Shown here: positions 12,001-24,354 of the stretch, in pieces
Numbering within the stretch: position 1 is the stretch's first letter
Layout of the letters: each line of letters opens with the position of its first letter
Assembly: GCA_016859345.1 (NCBI GenBank)
Contig: CM029129.1
Location: forward strand, 13,450,866 to 13,514,865
DNA from: Istiophorus platypterus
Taxonomy: Eukaryota > Chordata > Actinopteri > Istiophoriformes > Istiophoridae
DNA: 64,000 bases
Reading direction: 5' to 3'
The notes under the pieces: generated by a model
The model's input: only the letters and a program-made list of their open reading frames with translations
Told to the model about the DNA's origin: nothing
Databases searched by the model: none
Program-made: the position numbers and the translations under genes

Positions 12001-13929
12001 ATCAAAATATTAGCTGCTTATTAAGTGAGGGGCTAAAATGTTTTTACACTGGGGCTGAAGGAAGAACACATCCAGTAAAACCCTGACTGCACCTGAAGAT
12101 GAATACCTGAATATTTACCAAAATAAAAATTAAAAAAAAATTCTTCAAACCTTCCTTTATACTGAGTCTCCACTGTAAACATTAACTAACATCTCTCAGA
12201 CAAAGAGTGATCTGTGATCTGTGATCTGTCTGAGAGATCCCTGGACAGTTTACTTTGCCATTTAGATTAATGTCAAGGAAATGACATTTATTAGATAAAA
12301 TTTGTCTTACTCCTCAAAACTGATGGAGAAAATGTCTTATGTGTTAATCAATCTCCATCTATTTACAATTTCACAGTTTATCTACATTTTTGTGTATCAA
12401 TCTAAATCCAGGGAAGAAATTTTATGTGAGACCGGGGCCTCAGAGCTCTGCTGGGAGACAAAGCAGCAATAAACAGCGTTTACTCTCTCCTGGAGGCGGT
12501 TGGGTTTAAGTGGCCAGCTCGGGTGCACCCTTATGTGACCGTTAAAGTCAACGACTTCGTCTTGGCAACCGGGCTGAAGTCGCTGCTGGAGGGATGAAGA
12601 GGACAGGGAGGTGGGGTTAACGAAAGGCAAAGATAGAAGAAACTTGTAGCGACAATGAGGGGATCCACTCATAAACCTCTAACAGCCCTGATGAAGTGTC
12701 TCTGAGCATAACATCAAGACACAGAAAAGAAGAAAAAGGGACTGTCACTGTCAGCTGCAGGTCCACACACTAACTGTAGACGCAGTCACACAAATACAAA
12801 GAGGGACCAGTGAAAGACAGAGAGAATAGGAACTTCACTATGTATCTAAAACCTTGTCCTGTGTCTCATTCTCTTTCCATCTCGGTTTCTTACACACACA
12901 CACAGACACACACACAAGTCAAGTGAAACTGGCAGATGGTAGATTGGTAAAAGGCGGACTGCGTAGTCCAGATGTTGCTGAACCCACAGTGCAGAAGGCA
13001 AAGGGCTTTGATCTGCCATACCACAGAGGAACTACTAGAGCTGGATATGTAGACGAGCAACGGAGAGGAGAGGGACCAGGGCTTTATAAGGAGGAGGGAA
13101 GAGAGGGAGTGAAGTGCAATGATAACGTTTGTGTTTGTGAGCGTGTGTGCGTCTAAATAAAAAGAAGGATGAAAAAAAAAAAAAAGGTGGATGATACTCC
13201 CATGTGAGATGAACCAGTGTTTCTGAGAAAATACCCAAGGGATAATTCCTATGTATCACACACAGGAACGCGCATACATAAACTGTGAATCCACGAATGC
13301 AGGCGCCTTAATACACACAGTCCAGACTCCCACACATGGCTCTTGGGTTTACTCACATGACATCCATGTGTGGAACAAAGACACATGAATGCACATACAC
13401 GTACACACAAAATCAACCCATACTGAGCCTGAGGGTAGCCTGCAGTAAACACCAAGAGCCACACATGCCACACATGCTGGGTTGTGAACTGAGGAATTGC
13501 TTTAATACACACAAGCACACACGCAGAATGGTTTTTCTCCCAATGTAATTTAAGAAAGCTGCACTCATTTATCAACTCAGACCAGTTCTCCTATTCATAC
13601 TTTTCCCTTTATAACCATCAGCTACTTACTGCCTTTTTGGTCAAGCTTCCTAATGAGTTCTTTGTCAATTGCACTTAATAACAGTACATTGGTTAAATAA
13701 AAGTTAAATAAATCAAAAGGTGCTAACTGAATCTCTGGACTGGGAATGTGGAGTAGACACGTGCCAATGCGATTAGGTTTGGCAAGCTGCTTTGCCAGCT
13801 CCAACACACACACGCACCTAAACAGGTTAAAAGCTATTGTTTGGAGGTGAAATGTTTAACTTTCCCAGGTTCCAGTCCCAATGCATAAGTCTGTATTTGC
13901 CCGCAAAACCTCCAGAGGTGACTGGGTTT
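9031..13929. other. Intronic segment, mostly unique
   Basis: It contains a pyrimidine-rich tract at 11120-11325, short CA runs at 12893-12916, a CCACCA-rich patch at 10175-10205 and the inverted repeat at 12191-12238. Moderate open frames at 9902-10396 (minus) and 12397-12672 (minus) match no family I know and have no supporting splice signals. Confidence 0.5.
12191..12238. repeat. Inverted repeat with 12-bp arms enclosing GATCTGT repeats
   Basis: ATCTCTCAGACA at 12191-12202 pairs exactly with TGTCTGAGAGAT at 12227-12238. The loop and right arm start carry three tandem TGATCTG units. Confidence 0.93.
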
Positions 13930-15430
13930 TTGCTGGAGCCTGACTCACCCGCTGGAACCAGAAAACTGGCTCAGTTCTGGCCAACGCTCAGTCACTGTGG
14001 TCAAAGAGTCAGCCTGCCATCCAGGCCGTCAACAAGTCATTCTGTCAGCCTGCCGGTTCCAACTTCTCTGTCATGTCAGTGAGGTCAGCCATCCAGCCAG
14101 TAAGCCTGTTGGTCTGCCAATACAGTCAAGCAGCTGAGTTAAAAATCTGTCCCAAGATGGACAACTCAAACAGTCATTGTCCTTTCTGGTTGGATATTGG
14201 CCAGAAGAAGAAGAAGAAAGTTCACTCAGACTGCCAGATGTCACTTTAGCAAACCAGTAAGCCAGTCACTGCAATCAGTCAGCAAACAAGGCAGCATGTC
14301 TTTTATATGATTAATAAAGCAACCAGTAAGAGTCAGAGAATTTTGCTCTTAATTTCATTCAACCACCCATTGACCTTTTACTCATCCATTTTATCAGTCA
14401 GGGAAAAGGCTTCTCTGCCTGGCAGTCAACAAGCAAGCCGCCAAAACAAGTGGTCACTGTGGTTGTTCAGACAGTCAGGCAGCAAGCTTGAATTGTGGTA
14501 AATGACAGCCTCACTGACCCAGTCAAGCTGTGAAGAGGTAGAAAATCTGTGTTTGGATAATGCCAAAGAATACATACAGATTGTACTTCCATATGGGTTT
14601 TCATTAAGTCAACGGAAAAAAAGGCTAATCACCGTGAAAGGCAACCAGTAAATTAATCAATGGGGAAGTCAAATAGGTAGCTAACGGGTCAAGCATTCAG
14701 GTAACCAGCCAGTCAGTCAGTCAGTCAGTAAGCCAGTGACTTGCTCAATCACACAGCCAGTCAATGACTCAGTCAACCAGGCACAGTTCAGTCAGAAAAG
14801 TTATCTCAATTTACTGCAGTGAAAGATATACCCAGTGACTTGGTGAACTCACCCAGAAATGAGAATGTATTATTATGTTACTTTATTTGGCATTATGTTC
14901 CCCTCCTGACTCAGTGGGAAGTTTATTAAGCCCCTTCCCACAGGAAAGAGATCAAAAGCAATTTCTCACTATAATATGATATTAGTTTTGTCATGCGGAC
15001 CTACCAGATGCAAATGGCAGGGTCCCATTTTGGCTCCTTAGCCCATACTTTAAGAAATACAGTTCTCATATTCACTCACCCATCCAACCAAAAGCAACTA
15101 AATCAGCCTGTGGTCAGAAATACACCCACTGACCCCTGCTAGCAATGCGGTGATGAGTTAATGCGGTAAAATTTGGCTTTTGACACGACCCTGACTGTCA
15201 GTCAACAGGTCAGCAAGTCATTCATCCAAATCTCTGCTCTAGTTGACAAGCCATTCGCTCATCTCTTCATGCATCAAGCACATAGCCAATTAAGCTATTC
15301 AGGCAGCAGTTCATTGAATCTGGCTGCCATTCAAATCATCAAAAAACCTAGTTTGTACTAATAAAGTCATTGAGTCAGTAAGTCATCCCATCAGTCATTG
15401 AGAAATTCACTGTGGATGTCTACGAAAGCA
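13930..15430. repeat. CAGTCA/AGCCAGT-rich degenerate repeat tract
   Basis: Words CAGTCA, GTCAG, AGCCAGT and CAAGC occur far above expectation across 1.5 kb, with a pure (CAGT) core at 14711-14728. It looks like an old tetranucleotide or short minisatellite array that has diverged. No gene is seen in it. Confidence 0.7.
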
Positions 15431-15689
15431 GTCAGCAACTCAGCCACATCTTATTATTTTTTTCTTTTCAACATTTCATTTGAGTGTTTAAACCCTGAGT
15501 GTGAAATATTTGCATTATAGAGTCATCTGCCCTCACGAGGCACGAATGATACTGTGCAGGTTTTAGGTGCATTAGACAGTTCTTATCCATTACACGATAC
15601 CATCAGTACATCTGATTGTTCCAAAATTCCTTCTGCAGCAACAAGCTGAAAAATATATCCATATCTATTTAGAACTATCTTAAGTGAGT

Positions 15690-15930
15690 CCTGCAACAGA
15701 TGGTATGAGCCCTGATCGCAACATCATGGAGTCAGCCTGGGATCACATGAAGAGACAGAAGATGCTAAAAACAGCCTAAATCCATAGAAGAACTAAGGCT
15801 AGCTCTCCACAATGCTCTTTTTCAAGGTTTTCAAGCTGTGTGACAGCTTGAAAACCTATTTTTAAGTTTACCCAGGAGACTTGATGCCAAATTGTGGGAA
15901 AAAGGTGATCAAAACAAATGTTTATTTGAT
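15690..15930 (+). pseudogene. 3' fragment of a Tc1-like transposase
   Basis: The sequence reads SPDRNIMESAWDHMKRQK at 15710-15763, then LSLPRRLDAKLWEKGDQ near 15858-15910 after frame breaks. Known: Tc1-family proteins end with SPDLNIIE..WDH.KR followed by a LP.R..AV...KG block. The glutamate of NIMES is kept, but the rest is frameshifted. It is a distinct family from the element at 55756. Confidence 0.75.
15825..15857. repeat. Perfect inverted repeat, 15-bp arms, 3-nt loop
   Basis: AGGTTTTCAAGCTGT is followed by GTG and then its exact reverse complement. It lies within the Tc1 fragment. Confidence 0.95.
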
Positions 15931-16109
15931 TTGGTTTTTTAATTGATGAATAAGAAATATTAATGGCAATATTTCTGATAGCATCCCCACTACTTTTAGT
16001 TCCTAAAACATTCGCGCAGTGCTGCAGGTGCACAGTTATGCAGCAAGCTCCAGCTCACTAAAGGCTGAAGACAGCAGATTAGTTTTCATCATTTTAACAA
16101 TTTATATAT

Positions 16110-17700
16110 ACAAATGTTTGCAGTAAGGCATCATAAAATCTAATCGGATTTTCTACTCTAAATAGAGCACACGTGGTGTAGGTATGGCATTCCAATGGTG
16201 TTCACAAGAAAATCGGTTTCCTCCTAATTAAGACAATTACCTCATCAATTAGCAAAGATTTTTCCCACAACATATTTGGTATCAATCTGAACTCATTAAA
16301 GAGTTACAGTAATTTCAGGGACATTGGTATTATTACTATGAAAATTCATACAGCAGGGTCATTCAAAATCTAATCAGACCATCTACAGCATCTAGGACCT
16401 GTGGTGTAAGTATGAAGTTTCTGCTATCATGGTCACAAGAATGTGTCTACAGAGTCACAAGGGCCAACATGACAGCATAATGTCCCACATACCATGTACC
16501 AAGGTGGGAGGATATCAAACTAATATACTTTCATATAGTAAAGATTATTCAAGTTTATACAAATACTATGAAATACGTCTAAAAAACAGCCCTTTTTCAA
16601 AATTATTAAAACGACCACATCAGGAAACCCCAAAACCTCCATGAGTATGATAAGACAGAGGTCTGAAGAAAGTCAACCACCAAGTAACTAGACCTGCAGA
16701 CAGAGATTAACAGGGGAATTCACAGCTGGTGGCCCAGGAGAGCAGCAGAAGGCTTGAAAAACAAGCCTTGAAGGTTAGAATGTTTCTCCAGGCTATTCTA
16801 GTGCAATATTCCAGAAAGTGTGGTTAACTTAGATGTAGGGTCTGCTAAATTTATCAATGAAGATGGAAAGTCTCTACTACTGTGGTGTCTCAGGCTCGTT
16901 TAGTGATCTTATGAGCTTTTTCATGCTTATGACAGGGTGCTGCATGCGTAAATGTAATATTTCTGACAGCACATGAAGGCAGCTAATCAAAACATCAAAA
17001 CATCATCAGACATCAGTTTTATACACTTCAGCTGTAGTTACACTCTTCAAAAACACATAGGAAAAGTAAATAATCCCACTGCGAATTTTAATTTGCTACC
17101 CAAGAAACTGCATACCTTACTTTCAATTACGTTTTCGCAACACATTTCTATGAAAACAATAACAATTCGTTTAAAAAAGTAAGTTTCGCATAATTATCTA
17201 TTTTGTGCATAAATGCCACCTAGTGGCCAATATGCACCAAGTTTTGCAAAGCACCTCAGCGTGGCACAGCAAACTACTGGCCGGAAGTACTATGCAAAGA
17301 CGCAACATCACTTCTTTTGTATAAATGCAAGTCTTTCCTTTATAACTTTTGCATTTGGATTATTAACATTCTTTTAATAACTTTTCATCAAGAGAGTCCA
17401 TAGATTCTATGTGCAAAGATTCATGCAGAGCCAACACATCAAGCAGAAGGGGTTCAAAAAAGTAGGTTTTGCATATTTTGCACTTTTGCTAAATAAATTG
17501 CAGGTGAAAATAGGTATGTTTTATATCATTAGATTCTGCTTAATTCAGGGAACACATGCAGATTAGATATTTGGCAGTGTAATTTTGTAGGGGAGTTACT
17601 GGTCAAAACGCCTGCACTTTAGTTATAGCGCCACCTCCTGGTGGACATGTGTCGCTTTTGGTGTCTGATGTTTGATATATACTTAAAGCTCCCATTGAAA
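16110..17700. repeat. Decayed interspersed repeat with duplicated modules
   Basis: CATCATAAAATCTAATCGGA at about 16130 and TCATTCAAAATCTAATCAGA at about 16359 start related modules, each followed by GTGGTGTA(G/A)GTATG and a TCACAAGAA(A/T) word. Near 17214 and 17628 are GCCACCTAGTGG and GCGCCACCTCCTGGTGG, words common in fish repeat families. Boundaries are not clear. Confidence 0.5.
17214..17227 (-). promoter_or_regulatory. CTCF-like motif
   Basis: The minus strand reads GCCACTAGGTGGCA, which fits the CTCF core CCA-S-Y-AG-R-K-GGC at every position. A second, weaker site (CCAGGAGGTGGCGC on the minus strand, one mismatch) is at 17628-17641. Occupancy is unknown, and the motif may simply belong to a repeat. 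Confidence 0.4.
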
Positions 17701-20700
17701 AATTTACTTAGATCATTTTTATGGTTTATGCCACAGTACCAAGGACAATCATTCACTAATTCATGCACTGAAAAGTCTTCTATTTATCCAGTCTGCATAT
17801 TACCCATGTAGGCAGCAAGTCCCACAGACACAGGTTTAACACAGTATAAAAATGCTCAAACCCGCCCGTCAATTGTTCATGCATCCATAACTGCTGTCAT
17901 TTATCAAAAGCCGCAGCAAAACAGACAAACAAAAAACATCACTAGTGTGTGTGGAAGCTATTACTCCATGTGAACCCACTGACCCTGTACACGATGAGGC
18001 TGATGATGCTGCTTTTAGTCATCTCATTATCTGATGAAGAGTTGTTTTGGAAAGACCAGAGGTTATCTTGGGTGAATTTCCAGATGTTGTGGACTTATTG
18101 ATACATACAAAAACACACACTTCTATGAAATTTGTGTGCATATGGTTAATAGGAACTTGTGCACTCATGAGAGTTAACATTCACACACAGTGACTTATTA
18201 ATGTACTGGTTGACGAGACTGCAGCTGGGCAGGGCACATCCCCGAGGGGCTTTCCAGTCATCTAACCACCACTCTTTTCCTTCTTCCCTCCCCTGTTTTC
18301 CTTTTGCTTTATGCATGTCATCTATGTACTTGCATCAGTGCTTTTGTTATGACCTTTAGCTAGCTATTTATCTCAATCAGATATACTAATGCGGAAAAAC
18401 AAATGTCACATTTGTTCTGGGTGTATCTAACTCTCTTTCTTCCAGACAAGAATTTCAGAATTTGATCATTTCTCAGAGGTTTATTGTTTTTTTCAAACGA
18501 CTGACTATGAAGGATTATACAAGGGGTACTCAAATACAAGTCTTAAATGTCCACTTGCCATATTTCTAGTGTCACAGGTCCAGAAAGGGTAGATTATGTG
18601 AACTCAGGAACTATGTATGCAAATTTCAACATAGATGGGAGAAATGACACCTTTTTTTCATAACCAATCTTTGGCCAGGCAGAGACAGTGGTCAAAAGTG
18701 TTTATTTGAGAGTTTCCCCTGGTTGAAGTTTTTCACTGTATTTTTGATTTAAAAAGTGGATTTCAGTGCCCAAGCTGGTCTTATTGATTATACAATTATT
18801 CTGCAGCCTGCCTGATATGACAACTTCTGCTAGTGAGGTTTCTGTGGTTCTTATCACTGAGCTCTGGTGACAGAATGGCCAAAAATGGGCATGTTTGGTG
18901 TTATAGTTGGCATTTTACCATAACTCCCAATGACTATTGTTTGATTGCAAAGTAGGCTAATTGGTCTTGTGCTTTCCTTGAGTAAAAAGGAACTTGTTTT
19001 TTTAGGCCAGTTGAGCTTAAACAAACAGTTTTCGTAGTTGACCTTTATTTGCATTGGCTGGTTTTGAATGTTTCTTTTTCACTTTATTGAGTGTCTACCT
19101 CAAATAATGTTCTTGTTTCTTTTGGCTGCTATCAACTGTAAAACGTGTATGTGAGGTGACATGAAACTGTAGAAAAGTGACAATTGCAAGCGATCTATAC
19201 AGCTTGCATTGAAATTTTGCATCACGTCCAGATTTAATTGTTTTAACTGATTGAACTGTGTGATCTGGACTAGAGCCTGTCTGTTGAGTAGGTGGGGATT
19301 ATACCTTTATGTTTTTCAAAAGTTCTTACACATTGATTGTATTAGACTGTGGCTTTGAACTCTTTTTTTCTCTCTCCACTGGTGTCTAACTATGCTGTAA
19401 AGCACCCTGTAAAATCAGGAGGGACAGTTTTTAGGTCATGGCAGTTGTACTCAATTACGAAAAGTCACAGAAAGTTTTCCCCAAACAGATAATTAAAATA
19501 AGATATGATTCTGTTCTTAGCATTCCTCACTGAGACCAAACACACTAATAAGCTAACTTGTGGTTTGCTGCGTCCCATGATTTCAATGAAAAGTGTTAAC
19601 GATTCCAAAAAGCTATTTTAGGCAAACAGGAGAACAGATAAACTCACAATAAAGTCACAATATGACAAGAGCCTCGGTGTGCAATGAAAATGAAAATGTC
19701 AGAGTGTAGTTTTTAACTTTTAAATATAGATGAAGCTTTGCAACACATGACATTTCGACTGTCCTCCATCTTTACTATCTAGCTATTTGTCCTTCTCTCC
19801 ATCGCTCAATTCATCTATCCATCTCTATCCCACTGCCCTCAGGCTCTCTCCAATCCATTATCTGTGTGCGTGTGTCTGTGTGTGTGCATGTGTGAGAAAG
19901 TTACAGAGTTATTAGTGGGTGATTAGCCTTCTGACCCACTGCTCTTCTGTCTGACCCAGTGAAATGGTGTGTTTGTGTGTGTTTTTTGTGTGTTTGTCTC
20001 GAACACAAGAATGTGCACGTGTGTGCTGGAGCAGATGTATTTGTATATATAAACAGAAACTGCCTGTTTAATCAGTAACAACCCATGGTTTTACATACTG
20101 TATTATGCTCCATAGGAGTCTATCTATTCAAATTGTGGCACTTCCTTCTGTACATGCACCTAAATGCAAAGCGTGACATATGCACTTCCCTCCTCTGAAA
20201 CCCAACTCCAGCTCAATCAGTTTTATTGGGAAAAGTCCGATTGTAATTTTTATACAGTCTGCACCTGCCAAGTACATTGCTCTTAAAAGGCCACAAAAAA
20301 ACCAACAAATTACTGATTTTTTTTTTTTAGCAGTACGCAGCTTGAATGACATCTTTGTAATGCAGTAATGTGTTCAGGTTTTGGCAGAGGTCAGATTGTC
20401 ATAGCACATGCAGGCTCATAGTCGAAACGGACTTCGAAATGGACTGCTCCGATCTTTTGGCTGTGTTCGACTGAGTTGCTTTATTTTCTTTGTGAGTATG
20501 CTTCAAGTACATGTCCCAAAAACACAACTGCAGGTGGCATCTTCAAAAATATCTAGCCACATTGCTGGGATGTAAACCATCAAAAGGTTTTAAGGCACCA
20601 CAACTATATTTTCATCCAGTGGTAAATTTTGTGTTTACTTTGAATGTACAAACAACAAAACTTGTGTCATTTGTTTTATTTTTCTTCTCTGTGTGGTGTA

Positions 20701-21801
20701 CTATGGGTAAGTTGTTTATGACAGAATATAACCAAACCAGTTTTTCTTCTCATGAGCAGTAGTTTAACAGAAATGGATATCTTTTCTTACACTAATAGGC
20801 CCTACTGTCTTATAAACAGCAGCATCTACATCCCATCTCGGTGTTTGCACCTTCCATCCCCTCTGAGCACTGCTTAAAGCTTGTTGACCGATGGTTTTAC
20901 AGAACAGTTATGCTTGTCTGACCCAAGTTTGTCATAGGATCACACCTGCTGGAAACCTGACCTGCAGATATTCCACCATTAGGGACAGGATGTATCCAAC
21001 TTTCCAGCAATTTCAGCTTAATTTAAACATGGATTTTTATTTATTTTTTATTTTTTCAGTAATCAATCAAGAGACTCAAATAATGCAAGTCTGTAGAATA
21101 TGTGTATGCCAACCAAGCGACTAAGCGATTACCCCAAAAACTACCTTTCTTGTAAAATCTGCACAATCAAACTTTTTGTCCAGCAGTACATAAACCACTT
21201 TGGTAAGGAGTCTCTCCATGTGACGCTCCCCACGGCCACAGTTTTACACGCCATTCAAAAGCCAGCATGTTCAGCCAAACCACAAACAACGGGCTCACAT
21301 TCACCGACTCGGCCACCAGGCCGAAGGGGAAAAAATGAAGCAATAAATAAAATAACCACTATCTCATTTCTTTCATTTTGTGAAAAGGCACAGATCTTCT
21401 CATGTGTATGTGTAATTATTTCCCTCTCCGGCTCAGAGTTGTCACTGGGGACTGAGGCTGTCGAGTCGCTGCCAAAGCCCCATTCACTGTCTGCACATAG
21501 CCAGTGTTACGCAACGGCTAATTACTTCCACTCGGCCCCAACAAAACCATGTAGAGGAGGTGGGAGGGAGAAAGAGAGAGAAAGGAACGGAGGGGAAAGA
21601 GCAATAAAATAAAATAGATGGGGACTAGATGGGGGGCAGTGGGGGAATTTGTAAGGCAGACGAAGGAAAGGTAGGAGTTGGAGAGATAAGGAAACAAGAA
21701 AAAAGAATGCTAAGGAAAAAGAAATAGGAAAGGAAAATAAGAATAAGTATAAGAGAGAGAGAGGGGGGGGTAAAGGACAGAAAGCAAGGCAGTGCAGGAC
21801 A

Positions 21802-21832
<31 letters not shown>

Positions 21833-24301
21833 TCAAGAAGAGATATAGACCATCTTCCTCCTCTCCCTGCATCTCTCCGCTATGTTTTGGTAAGCAGAGG
21901 CACAAAGAAAACAACATCAAACCATAACGACCTCTTCGCCATTCGCCACAACGGTTTTACCGAAAATCATGCCACAGCGGCCAAATATGGTCCAAGGAGA
22001 GAGGCAAATGTTGAAGAGGAGTGTTGTCAAAGCCAGACGGGGCCCGCAGCCCTTTTCCTCTCCAACAATTTTTGGAGATGATGTCATTATTCATAAAAAA
22101 AAAAAAATAGAAAAAGAAAAATGTGTCTGTGCCTCTGGCTTGACTGGAGCGAAAGGAAGAGGGAAAGGTGGGAATGGAAGTGAGGAAGGAAAGAAGAGGG
22201 AGAGATGTAGAGATGAAGAGATAAAGGAGGAGTAAAAAGAAGTGGATGGGGAGGAAAATTAGTTAATAGAAATGGGAGGGAAACATGAAATAAATGACAA
22301 AGAATGGGAAGAGAGGGAAAACTACCTCAATTCATACATTTGCTCCTCAATACATTATTATTTTTGGGTAAAAAAAAAAATCTATTTAATATCAGCAAAA
22401 TTTGGAATAAATAAATAAATGAATAAACAGATTGGTAGAAGAAATACCTAGATAAGGTGGATTCTATACCATTCACGGAGGCAGGTTAATCATTTCCCCT
22501 GTTTTTAGTTTGCTTTAACATTCCACAAGCCAAACTACATTTTCTGTTGCTTTCCGTTCTTCAACTGTCCAACAAAGAGAAATAATAAGTAAAAATTGAG
22601 TACTTCTGCAATCATAGTAAAATTTAGTAAAAGTTTAACATGTATTCTTCTTCCTTGTTAAGCACTCATTTCTTTCTTGTAGACCTTTTTTTTTCAACCT
22701 AAATCTGAAAGCGGATCACTTCCTGTGTGGGAATAAGGTTTCCTAGCACTGATTCTTCCCGACCACAGAGGCCTGTTTGGGTAAAACCGAGGAAGCCGCT
22801 GGTGATTTCAGCCTAAACGTATCAAAGAACAGTGCAAGCAGAGGAAAGAAAAAAGAGTCGGGGAAAGAAGGAGAGGGGCATCAAGTTGACTGACGAGAAA
22901 AAGATGAACAAACCACTTTGGGAGAATCTGACAGACCCCATCAGCTGAGCCACACTTGCATTTGCCATCTTCTCCTCTATCTCCTCTATCATCACTCCAT
23001 TTCAACATCACTGTATCTCGGTTCATCATTCTGTCGCATAAATGATAATAGATAAGCCCCTTTTCATCCATCTGTCCTTACCTATCTCTGCCATTTCTCT
23101 TCCTCTCCCAATTTGTTCATTCATCTCTCTGCTCTCGGGCTCCACGCATTGTGTTCATATGTCATGTGTGTGTGTCTACTAAGATACGAAGCTATTAGAC
23201 AATGTATACAGTAAGGATGACACATTTAGGCTTTCAATCTTAGAATAATATAAATGATCTAGATTTCTTTTCTGCACTTTCATTTCTCTTATTTATTACC
23301 TCTGTCTTCTGCCTTCATTTAGACTCCGAGGAACTCAATTTTTCATTCTTGTTTTTCTATTTTGGAAACTCAATTTCCCTGCTCAAGTAAAATTGTTTAT
23401 GCAATTGTATTCACTTGCAAGTCAAAGATTCATTTCAGGTACTCTGTGTTTCTCTGGGTATGACATTTCCTTTGCCAGCACTTGATTACATGATTTATGG
23501 TTTGCATATTGTTTGTTTGAGGCACTTATTGTATGGTGTTTCATCTACCTGGAGATGTGACGACATAATCACCAACCAACCCCCGTTTTGCTGCTGTTAT
23601 GACGCTCAAACATCAATTAAGCGATCTTGCTTAAAACTGACACACTGAGGGAACATATTAAACGTTTTGAGCGCAGAGTCTTTTTTTCCACTCCAGCCCT
23701 TCAATTCAGTGGTTAAAGGGAGACAAACAGCATAAAATGTCTCCAACAACATCAAACAGTGGAGCCAAGGCCTTAAACTTCGGCTAAGAGTAGAAGCAAA
23801 AGGAACACGCACTAAAACTCCGAGGTGAAAAATATGTACTACGACAAAATTCAGGTCTTTCATTTTAAATTTTCATCCTGTTTTTGACCCTTTCTTGTTT
23901 CATATACAGCAAAAATGAGATTTTGTGATTTAATCCTACTTAAATCTTTACTTTTCCTTAACTTGTCTTCTGATTGTGAGAGTACGCTTTCTCTGTCTCC
24001 AGTTTTTTTTGAGACAGCTTTAAAAAAGAAAAAAGAAAAAAAGAAATACAATAAAAAAAAAAAAAATAGGATTCAAAACGTTTGATTGAATCTTACATGA
24101 CTGGATAATTTGTCTGTCCCCCAAAGACAATGCATGCTCATGTGCACATATGTATGTGTGTGGCCTCCCAGTATGACTGTCTGTCTAACAGGCATTACCA
24201 GGCAGTCTGAGCATTTTCATTAGTTCCTAGAACGCCAAACAAACCACATGGGTATGTGAAGCAGCTGCAGTAGTACTAGAGAGCCACAACAACCTACTGT
24301 G

Positions 24302-24354
<53 letters not shown>

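Noticed and set aside
12397..12672. Minus-strand open frame of 91 codons in a GC-richer patch
   Set aside because: Considered as a jade2 exon, but the translation has none of the expected JADE motifs and no matching splice acceptor.
13930..15430. Regularly spaced CAGTCA words considered as a CRISPR-like array
   Set aside because: No fixed repeat length or spacer size, and the genome is that of an animal.
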